A DNA stretch of 64,000 bases from Devosia sp. Root635 (GCF_001427605.1 NZ_LMGZ01000022.1:208567-272566), one strand, 5' to 3'. Numbered from the stretch's first letter, positions 47,124 through 55,711 are shown. Made by a program: numbers and translations. The notes: generated by a model not told the origin, from the letters alone.

Positions 47124-48485
47124 ATGTCCTATACCCTGGCCGAGCTCAAAAAGGATGTCGCAGCCGGAGGCATCGACACCGTGCTTGTCGCCTTTCCTGA
47201 CATGCAGGGGCGGATGATCGGCAAGCGCTTCCAGGCCGAATACTTCCTCGAAGTCGCCAATGACGAAACCCATGGCTGCGACTATCTGCTGGCGGACGAT
47301 ATCGACATGGAGCCCGTGCCCGGTTATGCGGCGGCCAACTGGGGCAAGGGCTATGGCGATTTCGTCATGAAGCCGGACCTGGCGACACTGATGAAGGCCA
47401 CATGGCTCGAGGGCACCGCCATCGTGCTGTGCGACCTCTCCGACCACCACCATCACGCGCCGATCCCGCACAGCCCACGCGCCATCCTCAAGGGCCAGAT
47501 CGAGCGCCTTGCCGCCATGGGCTACACCGCCAATGCGGCGACGGAACTGGAATTCTACCTGTTCGACGAGGACTATCGCACGATCAGCGAGAAGGGCCAT
47601 GCCAACGCCCGGACCGCCGGCGCCTATATCCAAGATTACCACATCTTCCAGACCACCAAGGAAGAAGGGGTGATGCGCGCCTTGCGCCGGCACCTGCAGG
47701 CCTCCGGCATCCCGGTCGAAAGCTCCAAGGGCGAATGGGGACCGGGGCAGGAAGAGATCAACATCAAATATGCCGATGCCCTCACCATGGCCGACCGCCA
47801 TGTCGTGCTGAAAAACGCCACCAAGGAAATCGCCTGGGCGGCCGGCAAGGCCGTGACCTTCATGGCCAAGTGGGACTACACCCTCGCCGGCTCATCCAGC
47901 CACATCCACATGTCGCTGGCCGACAAAGCCGGCAAATCGGCCTTCGTCGACACCAGTGACGAACGCGGCATGAGCCCGGTGATGAAGCACTTCATGGCGG
48001 GCCAGCTCGCCCATGCCCGCGAGATCACCTATTTCCTCGCGCCCTATATCAACAGCTACAAGCGCTTCCAGGCCGGCACCTTCGCCCCCACCAAGGCGAT
48101 CTGGTCGCCCGACAACCGCACCGCCGGCTTCCGCCTGTGCGGTGAACACAGCAAATCCATCCGCGTCGAATGCCGCATGGGGGGCGCCGACCTCAACCCC
48201 TATCTCGCCATCGCCGCCCTGCTGGCCGCCGGCATAAAGGGCATCGAGGACAGGCTGGAGCTGGAGCCGGCCTTTGTTGGCGACGCCTATACGACCAAAA
48301 AACTCCGCGAAATCCCCAAGACGCTACGCGAAGCCACCCAGACCATGCGCAAATCGAAAATGCTGAAAGCGGCCTTCGGCGAAGGGGTCATCGATCACTA
48401 TGTCCACACGGCCGAGTGGGAGCAGTTCGAGTATGACCGGCGCGTCACGGACTGGGAATTGCAGCGCGGGTTCGAGCGGAGCTAA
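47124..48485 (+). CDS. Glutamine synthetase-like gamma-glutamyl ligase
   Basis: 453-aa member of the GS superfamily predicted to ligate glutamate to an amine (PuuA/GMAS/GlnA4-like). GS active-site motifs: ATELEFYLF and GQEEINIKYADAL (metal Glu), HIHMSL (nucleotide and glutamate), SYKRFQAGTFAP, NRTAGFRLCGEHSKSIRVE and RMGGADLNPYLAIAALLAAG. Its N-terminal domain is short. True GlnA proteins have an adenylylation Tyr loop near the C-terminus that is not seen here. Start ATG 47124 has CGAGGAG upstream. The neighbours (permease, ALDH, ADH, amidohydrolase) point to amine catabolism. Confidence 0.9.
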   Translation: MSYTLAELKKDVAAGGIDTVLVAFPDMQGRMIGKRFQAEYFLEVANDETHGCDYLLADDIDMEPVPGYAAANWGKGYGDFVMKPDLATLMKATWLEGTAIVLCDLSDHHHHAPIPHSPRAILKGQIERLAAMGYTANAATELEFYLFDEDYRTISEKGHANARTAGAYIQDYHIFQTTKEEGVMRALRRHLQASGIPVESSKGEWGPGQEEINIKYADALTMADRHVVLKNATKEIAWAAGKAVTFMAKWDYTLAGSSSHIHMSLADKAGKSAFVDTSDERGMSPVMKHFMAGQLAHAREITYFLAPYINSYKRFQAGTFAPTKAIWSPDNRTAGFRLCGEHSKSIRVECRMGGADLNPYLAIAALLAAGIKGIEDRLELEPAFVGDAYTTKKLREIPKTLREATQTMRKSKMLKAAFGEGVIDHYVHTAEWEQFEYDRRVTDWELQRGFERS

Positions 48486-48501
48486 AACTCTATTTTGATA
48501 G

Positions 48502-48550
48502 TTTACAACAAAAACAAAACCTTTATGATACAAGCCTCCTGAAAGGAGGC
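48502..48550 (+). promoter_or_regulatory. Promoter and Shine-Dalgarno-hiding hairpin of the toxin-antitoxin pair
   Basis: TTTACA (48502-48507) and TATGAT (48524-48529) with a 16-bp spacer predict a promoter starting near 48536. A 7-bp stem (48534-48540 with 48544-48550) contains the whole AGGAGG ribosome-binding site of the antitoxin gene. A transcript begun at 48536 would lack the 5' part of this stem; read-through RNA from the ligase gene would have it. Confidence 0.6.
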
Positions 48551-48555
48551 CTTTT

Positions 48556-49125
48556 ATGAGCAAATATGACAAGTTTGCGAGCTTTCTGTCCGCTAGCCAC
48601 AAACCGGAAATTCGGCTCACTTTCGCCGAGATTGAGGCAATCCTGGGCTTCCCTCTTCCTGCATCCAAGTCCTACCAGGCTTGGTGGAGTAACAATCCCT
48701 GGAACAATGTCATGACCAAGGTTTGGCTGGATGCGGGTTTCAAGTCGAGCCAAGTCGATATTGCCGGAGAGCAGGTCGTTTTTGTGCGGGACACAATGGC
48801 TGAACACGTCGCCATCCCTATCGAGACGGCTCAACCTGCCGTTCCACGTAGTCCGCTCTTCGGCTTGATGAAGGGGACATCGATTATCGCCCCTGGCGTT
48901 GACTTGACCGAACCGGCCGATCCGGATTGGGGCAAGGTCTATGACGATGACTATGTGCCTCCGAGTGCAAAACTGGTGGTGGAGGACAGGTCCCTCAGTA
49001 TCTCCGACAAAATACGCGAACTGAATGAGATGGGGGTTTCGCGTGCTCAGATAGCTAGGCTTCTCGGCAAGCGATACCAGCATGTCCGAAATGTGCTGAC
49101 AGCCGATGCTAGAAAGGCCGGGTGA
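48556..49125 (+). CDS. Antitoxin with N-terminal DUF7662-like region and C-terminal HTH
   Basis: 189-aa protein with three parts: an N-terminal region (MSKYDKFASFL, FAEIEAILGFPLPASKSYQAWWSNN) that looks like the DUF7662 family; a middle FGLMKGTSIIAPGVDLTEPA segment typical of antitoxins that bind PIN toxins; and a C-terminal helix-turn-helix (IRELNEMGVSRAQIARLLGK followed by RYQHVRNVL). It precedes a PIN-domain gene with a TGATG overlap. Its GC content is lower than that of all neighbours, a sign of transfer. Autorepression through the C-terminal HTH is likely. Confidence 0.82.
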   Translation: MSKYDKFASFLSASHKPEIRLTFAEIEAILGFPLPASKSYQAWWSNNPWNNVMTKVWLDAGFKSSQVDIAGEQVVFVRDTMAEHVAIPIETAQPAVPRSPLFGLMKGTSIIAPGVDLTEPADPDWGKVYDDDYVPPSAKLVVEDRSLSISDKIRELNEMGVSRAQIARLLGKRYQHVRNVLTADARKAG

Positions 49126-49547
49126 TGCAATCGGATCCTGGCTATCTGTTCGACACACATGCCCTGATCTGGACAATCGACGATCAGCCCATCAGCGCGG
49201 CAGCGGAAGCCGTAATCAGCGCCGCTGCCGCCATGGGACAAGCCATACATGTATCGCCGATAACTGCTTGGGAACGCGGAATGTTGATAGCCAAAGGTCG
49301 CCTGTCCTCACCATTGCCACCCAAAACGTGGTTTCAGAAGGTGGTTTCCAGCCCGCAAATCGCCATCGCAGCACTCACGCCTGAAATACTGACAGACGCA
49401 TCATTCCTACCGCCCCCACTACACGGCGACCCTGCCGATCGCATTCTGATCGCAACTGCCCGTGCCTACGACTTGACGCTAATAACGCGTGATCGCGCAA
49501 TCCTTCGCTACGCCGCCCAAGGCCATGTCCGCGCCATTGCCTGTTGA
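49125..49547 (+). CDS. vapC: PIN-domain ribonuclease toxin (VapC-like)
   Basis: 140-aa toxin. The acidic PIN residues are visible: Asp in YLFDTHALIW (about residue 10), Glu in WERGML (about 50), Asp in GDPADRILIATA and Asp in LITRDRAIL, so the Mg-dependent RNase site is complete. Start ATG at 49125 overlaps the antitoxin stop (TGATG); GTG at 49122 is an alternative. Predicted target is tRNA or rRNA. It ends 16 bp before the aldehyde dehydrogenase gene. Confidence 0.88.
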   Translation: MQSDPGYLFDTHALIWTIDDQPISAAAEAVISAAAAMGQAIHVSPITAWERGMLIAKGRLSSPLPPKTWFQKVVSSPQIAIAALTPEILTDASFLPPPLHGDPADRILIATARAYDLTLITRDRAILRYAAQGHVRAIAC

Positions 49548-49563
49548 CCAGAGGACCGACCCC

Positions 49564-50946
49564 ATGACCGAAACGGTCAAGATCATCTCCCCCATCGACG
49601 GCAGCATCTATGCCGAGCGGCCGCTGGCGAGCGCTGCCGAAATCGACAATGCCGTCAGCCGCGCCAGGGCCGCCCGTCACGTCTGGGGCGAAACCACCAT
49701 CCCAGAACGGCAGAAAATCCTCAGCCATTTCGTCGACGCCCTGCTGCTCATGAATGACGACATCGTGCCCGAACTGGCCTGGCAGATGGGTCGCCCCATC
49801 CGCTTCGGCGGCGAAAAGCGCGGCGTCGAGGAGCGCAGTCGCTACATGATCGAACTGGCCGCCGAAGCGCTGGCGCCCTCGATGCGGCCCGAGAAGGACG
49901 GCTTCACCCGCTACATTACCCGCGAGGCGCTGGGCACGGTCATGGTCATCGCGCCATGGAATTACCCGTTCCTCACGGCGGTCAATTCCATCGTGCCGGG
50001 CCTCTTGGCCGGCAATGCGATCATCCTTAAGCATGCCAGCCAGACCCTGCTGGTCGGCGAGCGCTTCGCCGCCGCCGCCGAAAGCGCGGGCCTACCCGCC
50101 GGCCTGTTCCAGAACCTGGTGCTCGGCCATGCCGACACCGAAAAGCTCATCGCCTCGGGCGCCATCGACCACATCAATTTCACCGGCTCGGTGGAAGGCG
50201 GCCGCCGCATCGAAAAGGCCGCCGCCGGCACATTCGCCACGCTGGGGCTCGAACTGGGCGGCAAGGATCCGGCCTATGTCCGGGCGGACGCCGATCTCGA
50301 CAATGCCGTCGAAAATCTGGTCGATGGCAGCTTCTTCAATTCCGGCCAGTCCTGCTGCGGCGTCGAGCGCATCTATGTGCATGAAGCAGTCTATGGCAGT
50401 TTCGTCGAGCGCTTCATCGACAATGCGAAGAGCTGGACCCTGGGCAATCCGCTCGACGCCGACACCATTGTCGGCCCCATGGCGCGCGGCAATTTCGCCG
50501 ACCATGTTCGCCAGCAGACCGAAGAAGCCGTTCGTGGTGGCGCCACGCGCCATCTCAATGTCAGGCATGACCTCGACAAACCCGGCTCACCCTATCTGGC
50601 GCCCGAAGTGCTGACCAACGTCAACCACCAGATGTCCGTCATGCGCGAGGAGAGCTTCGGCCCCGTCGTCGGCATCATGAAGGTGGCCGACGACGCCGAG
50701 GCCATTACCCTGATGAATGACAGCCCCTATGGCCTCACCGCCTCGATCTGGACCGAAGACCTCGACGCTGCCGCCAGGCTGGGCGGCAGCATCGAGACCG
50801 GCACGGTCTTCGCCAACAGGTGCGACTATCTCGATCCGGCTTTGGTCTGGACCGGGGTGAAGGACACCGGCAAGGGCGGCGCGCTGAGCGAGATCGGCTA
50901 TGCGAACCTGACGCAGCCCAAGAGCTATCATTTGAAACGGGTATAG
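49564..50946 (+). CDS. NAD(P)-dependent aldehyde dehydrogenase
   Basis: 460-aa ALDH superfamily enzyme. Motifs: VMVIAPWNYPF, LKHASQTLLVGER, FTGSVEGGRRI, catalytic Glu in LELGGKDP and catalytic Cys in NSGQSCCGVERI. Start 49564 has GAGGACC upstream. In the context of a gamma-glutamyl ligase and an iron alcohol dehydrogenase it could oxidise a gamma-glutamylamino aldehyde to the acid. A toxin-antitoxin pair separates it from the ligase gene. Confidence 0.93.
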   Translation: MTETVKIISPIDGSIYAERPLASAAEIDNAVSRARAARHVWGETTIPERQKILSHFVDALLLMNDDIVPELAWQMGRPIRFGGEKRGVEERSRYMIELAAEALAPSMRPEKDGFTRYITREALGTVMVIAPWNYPFLTAVNSIVPGLLAGNAIILKHASQTLLVGERFAAAAESAGLPAGLFQNLVLGHADTEKLIASGAIDHINFTGSVEGGRRIEKAAAGTFATLGLELGGKDPAYVRADADLDNAVENLVDGSFFNSGQSCCGVERIYVHEAVYGSFVERFIDNAKSWTLGNPLDADTIVGPMARGNFADHVRQQTEEAVRGGATRHLNVRHDLDKPGSPYLAPEVLTNVNHQMSVMREESFGPVVGIMKVADDAEAITLMNDSPYGLTASIWTEDLDAAARLGGSIETGTVFANRCDYLDPALVWTGVKDTGKGGALSEIGYANLTQPKSYHLKRV

Positions 50947-50970
50947 GCACCCGGTATCCCAAACCCCGAT

Positions 50971-51095
50971 GTCACCCCGGCCTTGAGCCGGGGCCCATCC
51001 CGAGATCAAGCCGCCGCCGCAAGGTGGATCGAGCGAAGCACCTTGCGGCAAGACTAAGCATCTCGAGATGGATCCCGGCTCAAGGCCGGGATGAC
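50971..51095. repeat. Composite palindromic repeat, family A
   Basis: A 125-bp element: outer GTCACCCCGGCCTTGAGCC type hairpin at the left, GGCTCAAGGCCGGGATGAC at the right, and a CCGCAAGGTG/CACCTTGCGG inverted repeat in the middle. It separates aldehyde dehydrogenase and alcohol dehydrogenase genes and closely resembles 54985-55107. Confidence 0.85.
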
Positions 51096-51133
51096 ACCGA
51101 GTGTGGGAAGATATCGAGAACAACGAGGCCAAA

Positions 51134-52288
51134 ATGACCAAAGCCAACTGGAACTACCCCACATCAGTCAAATTCGGCCCCGGCCGCATCGCCGAACTGC
51201 CCGAAGCCCTCAAATCCGCAGGCATAACCAAACCCCTGCTGGTCACCGATTCCGGTCTCGCCGGCCTGCCGGTCACCCAGAACACACTCAGGCTCCTCAA
51301 GGACGCCGGCATCCCGGTCGGGCTCTTCGCCGATGTGAAGCCCAACCCCATCTCGGCCAATGTCGAAGCCGGTATAAAAGTCCTGCGCGACGGCGGCCAC
51401 GATGGCGTCATCGCCTTTGGCGGCGGCTCGGGGCTCGATGTGGGCAAGGTTATCGCCTTCATGGCCGGACAGACCCGCCCGATGTGGGATTTCGAGGATA
51501 TCGGCGACTGGTGGACCCGCGCCGATCCCAAGGGCATCTTCCCCATCATTGCCGTGCCGACCACGGCCGGCACCGGCTCGGAAGTCGGCCGCGCCGGCGT
51601 CATCACTGACGAGACGACCCACACCAAGAAGGTCATTTTCCACCCGCTGATGATGCCCAAGGTCGTCATAGCCGATCCAGAACTCACGGTCGGCATGCCC
51701 AAATTCATCACCGTTGGCACGGGCATGGACGCCCTCGCCCATTGCCTCGAAGCCTATTGCGCACCCGGCTATCACCCCATGGCCGACGGCATTGCGGTGG
51801 AAGGCATCCGCCTCGTCTTCGAGAACCTGCCCAAGGTCCATGCCAATCCCAATGATGTCGAAGCACGCGGCCACATGATGAGCGCCGCCGCCATGGGCGC
51901 CACCGCCTTCCAGAAGGGCCTCGGCGCCATCCACGCCCTCAGCCATCCGGTCGGCGCGCTCTACGACACCCATCACGGCATGACCAATGCGGTGTTCATG
52001 CCCTATGTGCTGGCGGTCAACAAATCAGCTATCGAGGCCCGCATCGCCCGGCTAGCCGCCTATCTCGGCCTCGCCCCCAGCTTCGAGGCCTTCCAGCACG
52101 CCGTCATCGGCCTGCGCATGCGCCTGGACGTGCCGCACACTTTGGCCGACTTCAAGGTGGATGGCAGCAAGCGCGAGCTGATCGGCGACATGGCCATTGT
52201 CGATCCGACTGCAGGCGGTAATCCGGTGGAACTGACCAAGGCAAGAGCGCTGGAGATTTTCGACCGGGCCATGGAGGGGCGGGTTTAG
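51134..52288 (+). CDS. Iron-containing alcohol dehydrogenase
   Basis: 384-aa group III metal-dependent alcohol dehydrogenase. Motifs: FGGGSGLDVGKVIAF, VPTTAGTGSEVGRAGVI, metal ligands Asp and His in GMDALAHCLEAYCAPGYHP, and His residues in IHALSHPVGALYDTHHGMTNA. It should oxidise an alcohol to aldehyde with NAD. Start ATG 51134 follows a GAGG. It is the last gene of the amine cluster, in the right place to oxidise a gamma-glutamyl-amino alcohol. Confidence 0.93.
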   Translation: MTKANWNYPTSVKFGPGRIAELPEALKSAGITKPLLVTDSGLAGLPVTQNTLRLLKDAGIPVGLFADVKPNPISANVEAGIKVLRDGGHDGVIAFGGGSGLDVGKVIAFMAGQTRPMWDFEDIGDWWTRADPKGIFPIIAVPTTAGTGSEVGRAGVITDETTHTKKVIFHPLMMPKVVIADPELTVGMPKFITVGTGMDALAHCLEAYCAPGYHPMADGIAVEGIRLVFENLPKVHANPNDVEARGHMMSAAAMGATAFQKGLGAIHALSHPVGALYDTHHGMTNAVFMPYVLAVNKSAIEARIARLAAYLGLAPSFEAFQHAVIGLRMRLDVPHTLADFKVDGSKRELIGDMAIVDPTAGGNPVELTKARALEIFDRAMEGRV

Positions 52289-52312
52289 AGCGTCCACAAA
52301 ATTCTCAGTCGA

Positions 52313-52416
52313 CACCCTCCCCCTTGCGGGGAGGGATCAAGGGTGGGGGGGTGTTTAGCCCCGATATTCGGGCCAACCGCCACCCCCTCCCTGCCTCCCC
52401 CGTCAAGGGGGAGGTG
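52313..52416. repeat. Intergenic palindromic repeat, family C
   Basis: CCCTCCCCCTTGCGGGGAGGG at the left and CCTCCCCCGTCAAGGGGGAGG at the right, with a CCCCGATATTCGGG hairpin in between. It lies between the convergent alcohol dehydrogenase and fructuronate-type dehydrogenase genes. Confidence 0.75.
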
Positions 52417-52445
52417 CCGCGCAGTGGGTGTGGCAAGAGTGGAGT

Positions 52446-53915
52446 TCAGCCCTCGACCACACCTCGCACCGTCTCCTTCACCCCCAGCTCGAACAGCGCA
52501 TCCAGCGCCGTCGCCACGGTCTCCCCAAAGGCCTGATTGTCAGCCAGATCGCTGCCGAACACTTCCACCAGTCCGACCAGCCCCTCATACAGCGCCTCGG
52601 CGTCATCCCCCGCGTCCGCCGCAATCGCCATCATCCGCATGGCCAGCGGATCGCGCACGTCGATATTCTCGCCCTTTTCGTCGATGCCGGTGACATAGCG
52701 CATCCACGCCGCCACCCCGAGCCCCAGCCGCTCGAAACCCTGCCCGGCCTTGATGCGCTCACGGATCGTCCCGAGCAGTCGCTGCGGCAGCTTCTGACTG
52801 CCATCCATGGCGATCTGCCAGGTCCGGTGCTTCAGCGCCGGGTTGCGGAAGCGGTCGAGCAACTGGTCGCGATAGGCGCCCAGGTCCACGCCGGGCATGT
52901 CCAGCGTCGGCATGGCTTCCTCGGTCATCAGCCCGTGGATCAGCCTGACGAAATCGGGATCGCCCATCACGTCCGAGATATATTCATAGCCTGCCAGATA
53001 GCCGAGATAGGCCATGGTCGAATGGCTGCCATTGAGCATGCGCAGTTTCATGCGCTCGAAGGGCTCCACGTCACTGACCAGCTGCGCCCCGGCCTTCTCG
53101 AAGGGCGGGCGGCCATCGGGAAAATGATCTTCGATCACCCATTGGGTGAAGGGCTCGGTCATGATCGGCCAAGCGTCTTCCGCCCCGATCAGCCCGGCTA
53201 TGGTCTCGCGATCGGCATCGGTGGTCGAAGGCACAATGCGATCCACCATGGTACCCGGGAAGGCCACTTTGCCGACCCACTCGCCCAGCGCGGCATCACG
53301 GAGTGCAGCGAATTTCGTCACGATGCGCTTCACCGTTTCGCCGTTGCTCGGCAGGTTATCGCAGCTCATCACCGCAAAGGGGGCGATGCCGGCTGCCTGC
53401 CGTCGCGCCAGCGCCTCGACCAGCATGCCCGGTGCCGATTTCGGCGCGGCGGGATTGGCCAGGTCATGCACGATATCGGGGTGCCGCTGGTCGAGCTCGC
53501 CGGTGGCCGGATCGTGGCAATAGCCCTTTTCCGTTACGGTCAGCGACACGATGCGGATGGCCGGGCTCGCCATCAGCGCCAGCAATTCCTCGCGTTCGGT
53601 ATTGGCGTCGAGCACTTTGAGGATCGAGCCAATCACCCGCGGATGCGTACCGGCTGCGTCGCGCACTGCCACGGTATAGAGCCCGTCCTGCGGCTCCAGC
53701 GCCTCCTTGGTATCGGACCGGCGCAGGCTGGCGCCGACAATGGCCCAGTCAGGATTATCCTTCAGCAGGTCATCGACGTAAACGGCCATATGCGCGCGAT
53801 GAAACGCCCCGATGCCCAGATGCACGATACCTGCCGTGACCTGGCTGCGATCGTAGTCAGGCAGGCGGACGCCCGAGGGGGCATTGGCAAGAGTGCTGGC
53901 GCTGAGGCGCGTCAT
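52446..53915 (-). CDS. Mannitol/fructuronate dehydrogenase family protein (UxuB-like)
   Basis: 489-aa polyol/uronate dehydrogenase. N-terminal NAD-binding region with HLGIGAFHRAHMAVYVDDLL, then SLTVTEKGYCHDP, SCDNLPSNG and the catalytic segment KLRMLNGSHSTMAYLGYLAG (Lys, Asn, His). Fructuronate reductase (UxuB) and mannitol 2-dehydrogenase cannot be told apart by eye. The divergent KDG kinase next door favours the uronate route: fructuronate to mannonate to KDG. Start 53915 with GGAGACGACC upstream; the longer frame to 54044 overlaps kdgK. Confidence 0.88.
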   Translation of the reverse strand: MTRLSASTLANAPSGVRLPDYDRSQVTAGIVHLGIGAFHRAHMAVYVDDLLKDNPDWAIVGASLRRSDTKEALEPQDGLYTVAVRDAAGTHPRVIGSILKVLDANTEREELLALMASPAIRIVSLTVTEKGYCHDPATGELDQRHPDIVHDLANPAAPKSAPGMLVEALARRQAAGIAPFAVMSCDNLPSNGETVKRIVTKFAALRDAALGEWVGKVAFPGTMVDRIVPSTTDADRETIAGLIGAEDAWPIMTEPFTQWVIEDHFPDGRPPFEKAGAQLVSDVEPFERMKLRMLNGSHSTMAYLGYLAGYEYISDVMGDPDFVRLIHGLMTEEAMPTLDMPGVDLGAYRDQLLDRFRNPALKHRTWQIAMDGSQKLPQRLLGTIRERIKAGQGFERLGLGVAAWMRYVTGIDEKGENIDVRDPLAMRMMAIAADAGDDAEALYEGLVGLVEVFGSDLADNQAFGETVATALDALFELGVKETVRGVVEG

Positions 53916-53958
53916 GGTCGTCTCCAGGATGAAATCGGGCGCACCATAATGCCTTCCG

Positions 53959-53974
53959 ATCTTGTATGGAAGAT
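53959..53974. promoter_or_regulatory. Candidate GntR operator between uxuB-like gene and kdgK
   Basis: ATCTTGTATGGAAGAT: 14 of 16 bases fit the palindrome ATCTTGTATACAAGAT, a form typical of FCD-type GntR operators. It lies 44 bp upstream of the dehydrogenase gene and 63 bp upstream of kdgK. No adjacent regulator is seen. Confidence 0.45.
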
Positions 53975-54037
53975 AGTAGCTTGCGGCCCTCCGGGCTTTA
54001 CCGGCATAAGCCTTGCGCAACAAGGGAGAGCAACGTT

Positions 54038-54952
54038 TTGGCACAGCAGCGTTTCGTCAGCATCGGTGAATGCATGATCGAGATGAGTGGCGGCGAGGAT
54101 CGCCAATATCGCCTCGGCTATGCCGGCGATACGCTCAATACCGCCTGGTATATGCGCGCTCTGCTCGGCAGGGACTGGTCGGTGGACTATTTCACCGGTC
54201 TCGGCGAAGACCGCTATTCGTCCGACATCCGCACCTTTCTCGATGCCAATGATATCGGCACCAGCCACATCCGCACCGTGCCCGGCCGCCGCCCCGGCCT
54301 CTACATGATCCACCAGGAAAAGGGTGACCGCCACTTCACCTATTGGCGCGACACCTCCGCTGCCAAGCTGCTCGCCGATGACAAGGACGCTCTGGCCGCG
54401 GCCGTGAAGGGCGCCAGCATGGTCTATTTTTCCGGCATCACCCTCGCCATTCTCGCGCCGCGCGCCCGTGGCCGCCTGCTCGGCGCCATCGTCAGGGCGC
54501 GCGATGCCGGCGCCAGAGTCGTGTTCGACACCAATATCCGCCCTGCCCTCTGGACCAGTCCGCGCGTCATGACATCGGTGCTCACCGCCGCGGCAACCAT
54601 GTGCGACGTGGTCCTGCCCACCCATGGCGACGAGGCGCCGCTGTTCGGCGACAAGTCGGTCGATGACACGGCCGACCGCTATCTCGAACTCGGTGTCGAG
54701 GAAGTCGTGGTCAAGGATGGCGCGGGCGAAGCCCTGATCGCCACGGCTGCCGAGCGCGTCAAGGTCGCGCCGCAGCCGGGCGCCAAGGTGGTCGACGCCA
54801 CCGGGGCCGGTGACAGTTTCAACGGGGCATATCTGAGCGCGCGGCTGGCCGGCAAGTCACTGCAACAGGCCGCCGAAGCGGCCCACCGCGTGGCCGGCGT
54901 GGTCATCGGGCAAAAGGGCGCGCTGGTCGATCCGAAATTGCTTGCGGAATAG
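54038..54952 (+). CDS. kdgK: 2-keto-3-deoxygluconate kinase
   Basis: 304-aa PfkB-family kinase that phosphorylates KDG for the Entner-Doudoroff route. Motifs: FVSIGECMIEMSG at the N-terminus, YAGDTLNTAWYM, FDTNIRPALW and the ATP/anion-hole motif DATGAGDSFNGAYLSARL with the catalytic Asp in GAGD. Start is TTG at 54038, chosen because AAGGGAGA lies 8 bases upstream and the family begins near here; no ATG fits (next in frame is much later). Divergent from the dehydrogenase. Confidence 0.93.
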   Translation: MAQQRFVSIGECMIEMSGGEDRQYRLGYAGDTLNTAWYMRALLGRDWSVDYFTGLGEDRYSSDIRTFLDANDIGTSHIRTVPGRRPGLYMIHQEKGDRHFTYWRDTSAAKLLADDKDALAAAVKGASMVYFSGITLAILAPRARGRLLGAIVRARDAGARVVFDTNIRPALWTSPRVMTSVLTAAATMCDVVLPTHGDEAPLFGDKSVDDTADRYLELGVEEVVVKDGAGEALIATAAERVKVAPQPGAKVVDATGAGDSFNGAYLSARLAGKSLQQAAEAAHRVAGVVIGQKGALVDPKLLAE

Positions 54953-54984
54953 GTGCGTTCAACGAGCGCTGCCACACACGCGAT

Positions 54985-55107
54985 GTCATCCCGGCCTTGA
55001 GCCGGGATCCATCCTGAGATGTATGTCCTGCCGCCAGGTGCCTGTTCGAGCCACCTTGCGGCTGCGGCTCAATCTCGGGATTGGCCCCGGCTCAAGGCCG
55101 GGGTGAC
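54985..55107. repeat. Composite palindromic repeat, family A
   Basis: A 123-bp element close to 50971-51095: CCGGCCTTGAGCCGGGAT hairpin at the left, GGCTCAAGGCCGGGGTGAC at the right, with CAGGTG/CACCTTG parts between. It lies between the kdgK and DUF924 gene ends. Confidence 0.8.
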
Positions 55108-55146
55108 ACCGTGGTTGGTGCAACAGCAAAGGCAGTCCAAAGACTC

Positions 55147-55689
55147 CTAAAACACCCGATCCTTCTGCTCTTCCATATACGCCACTTCCTCCGGCGTGCT
55201 CACCCGCCCCAGCGCCTTGTTCCGGAACGGAAACCGGCCGAACCGGGCGATGGTATCGCGGTGCCCGGCCATGAATTTCATCAGTTCCTCGCCGAACTGT
55301 TCGAAGTGCCGGCACCCCTCCTCCTGGATCACCAGCGACTCCGCATGCATGAAGGGCATGAACAGGAACATACGCCGATCCATGGCAATGGCCTCGTCGG
55401 CTCCGGCGGCAATCGCCTCCTGCGCCAGAACCACGGCCATCTTGTCCTGCGCGAAAGCCTCGGGCGAACCGCGATGCAATTGCCGCGAAAACTGATCCAG
55501 CACGATGATCTCGGCCAGCCGCCCCTCAGGCGTCGCTCGCCACTCCCAGGCTTCGCCCAGCGCCACACGCGGATGCGTATCGGCGAATTCGGCCGCCAGC
55601 GCCGCATCGAATTCCGCCTTGCCGCCAAACCAGTCGTCCATGCCATGCTCGACGAACCAGAAGCGAAGAACATCCTCGGCTGTGCGCAT
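55147..55689 (-). CDS. DUF924 family protein
   Basis: 180-aa protein of unknown function, DUF924. Family features: DVLRFWFVEHGMDDWFGG at the N-terminus, then IIVLDQFSRQLHRGSPEAFA and an FMPFMHAESLVIQEEG segment. No catalytic role is established. It is the downstream gene of a two-gene minus-strand unit with the dioxygenase-like gene; a perfect 12-bp palindrome sits between them. Confidence 0.9.
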   Translation of the reverse strand: MRTAEDVLRFWFVEHGMDDWFGGKAEFDAALAAEFADTHPRVALGEAWEWRATPEGRLAEIIVLDQFSRQLHRGSPEAFAQDKMAVVLAQEAIAAGADEAIAMDRRMFLFMPFMHAESLVIQEEGCRHFEQFGEELMKFMAGHRDTIARFGRFPFRNKALGRVSTPEEVAYMEEQKDRVF

Positions 55690-55711
55690 GATTTCTCCCG
55701 GATTGCTGCGT

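Noticed and set aside
54953-55146. Rho-independent terminator of kdgK
   Set aside because: Hairpins are present but belong to a family A repeat and lack a T-run; termination there is possible but not supported.
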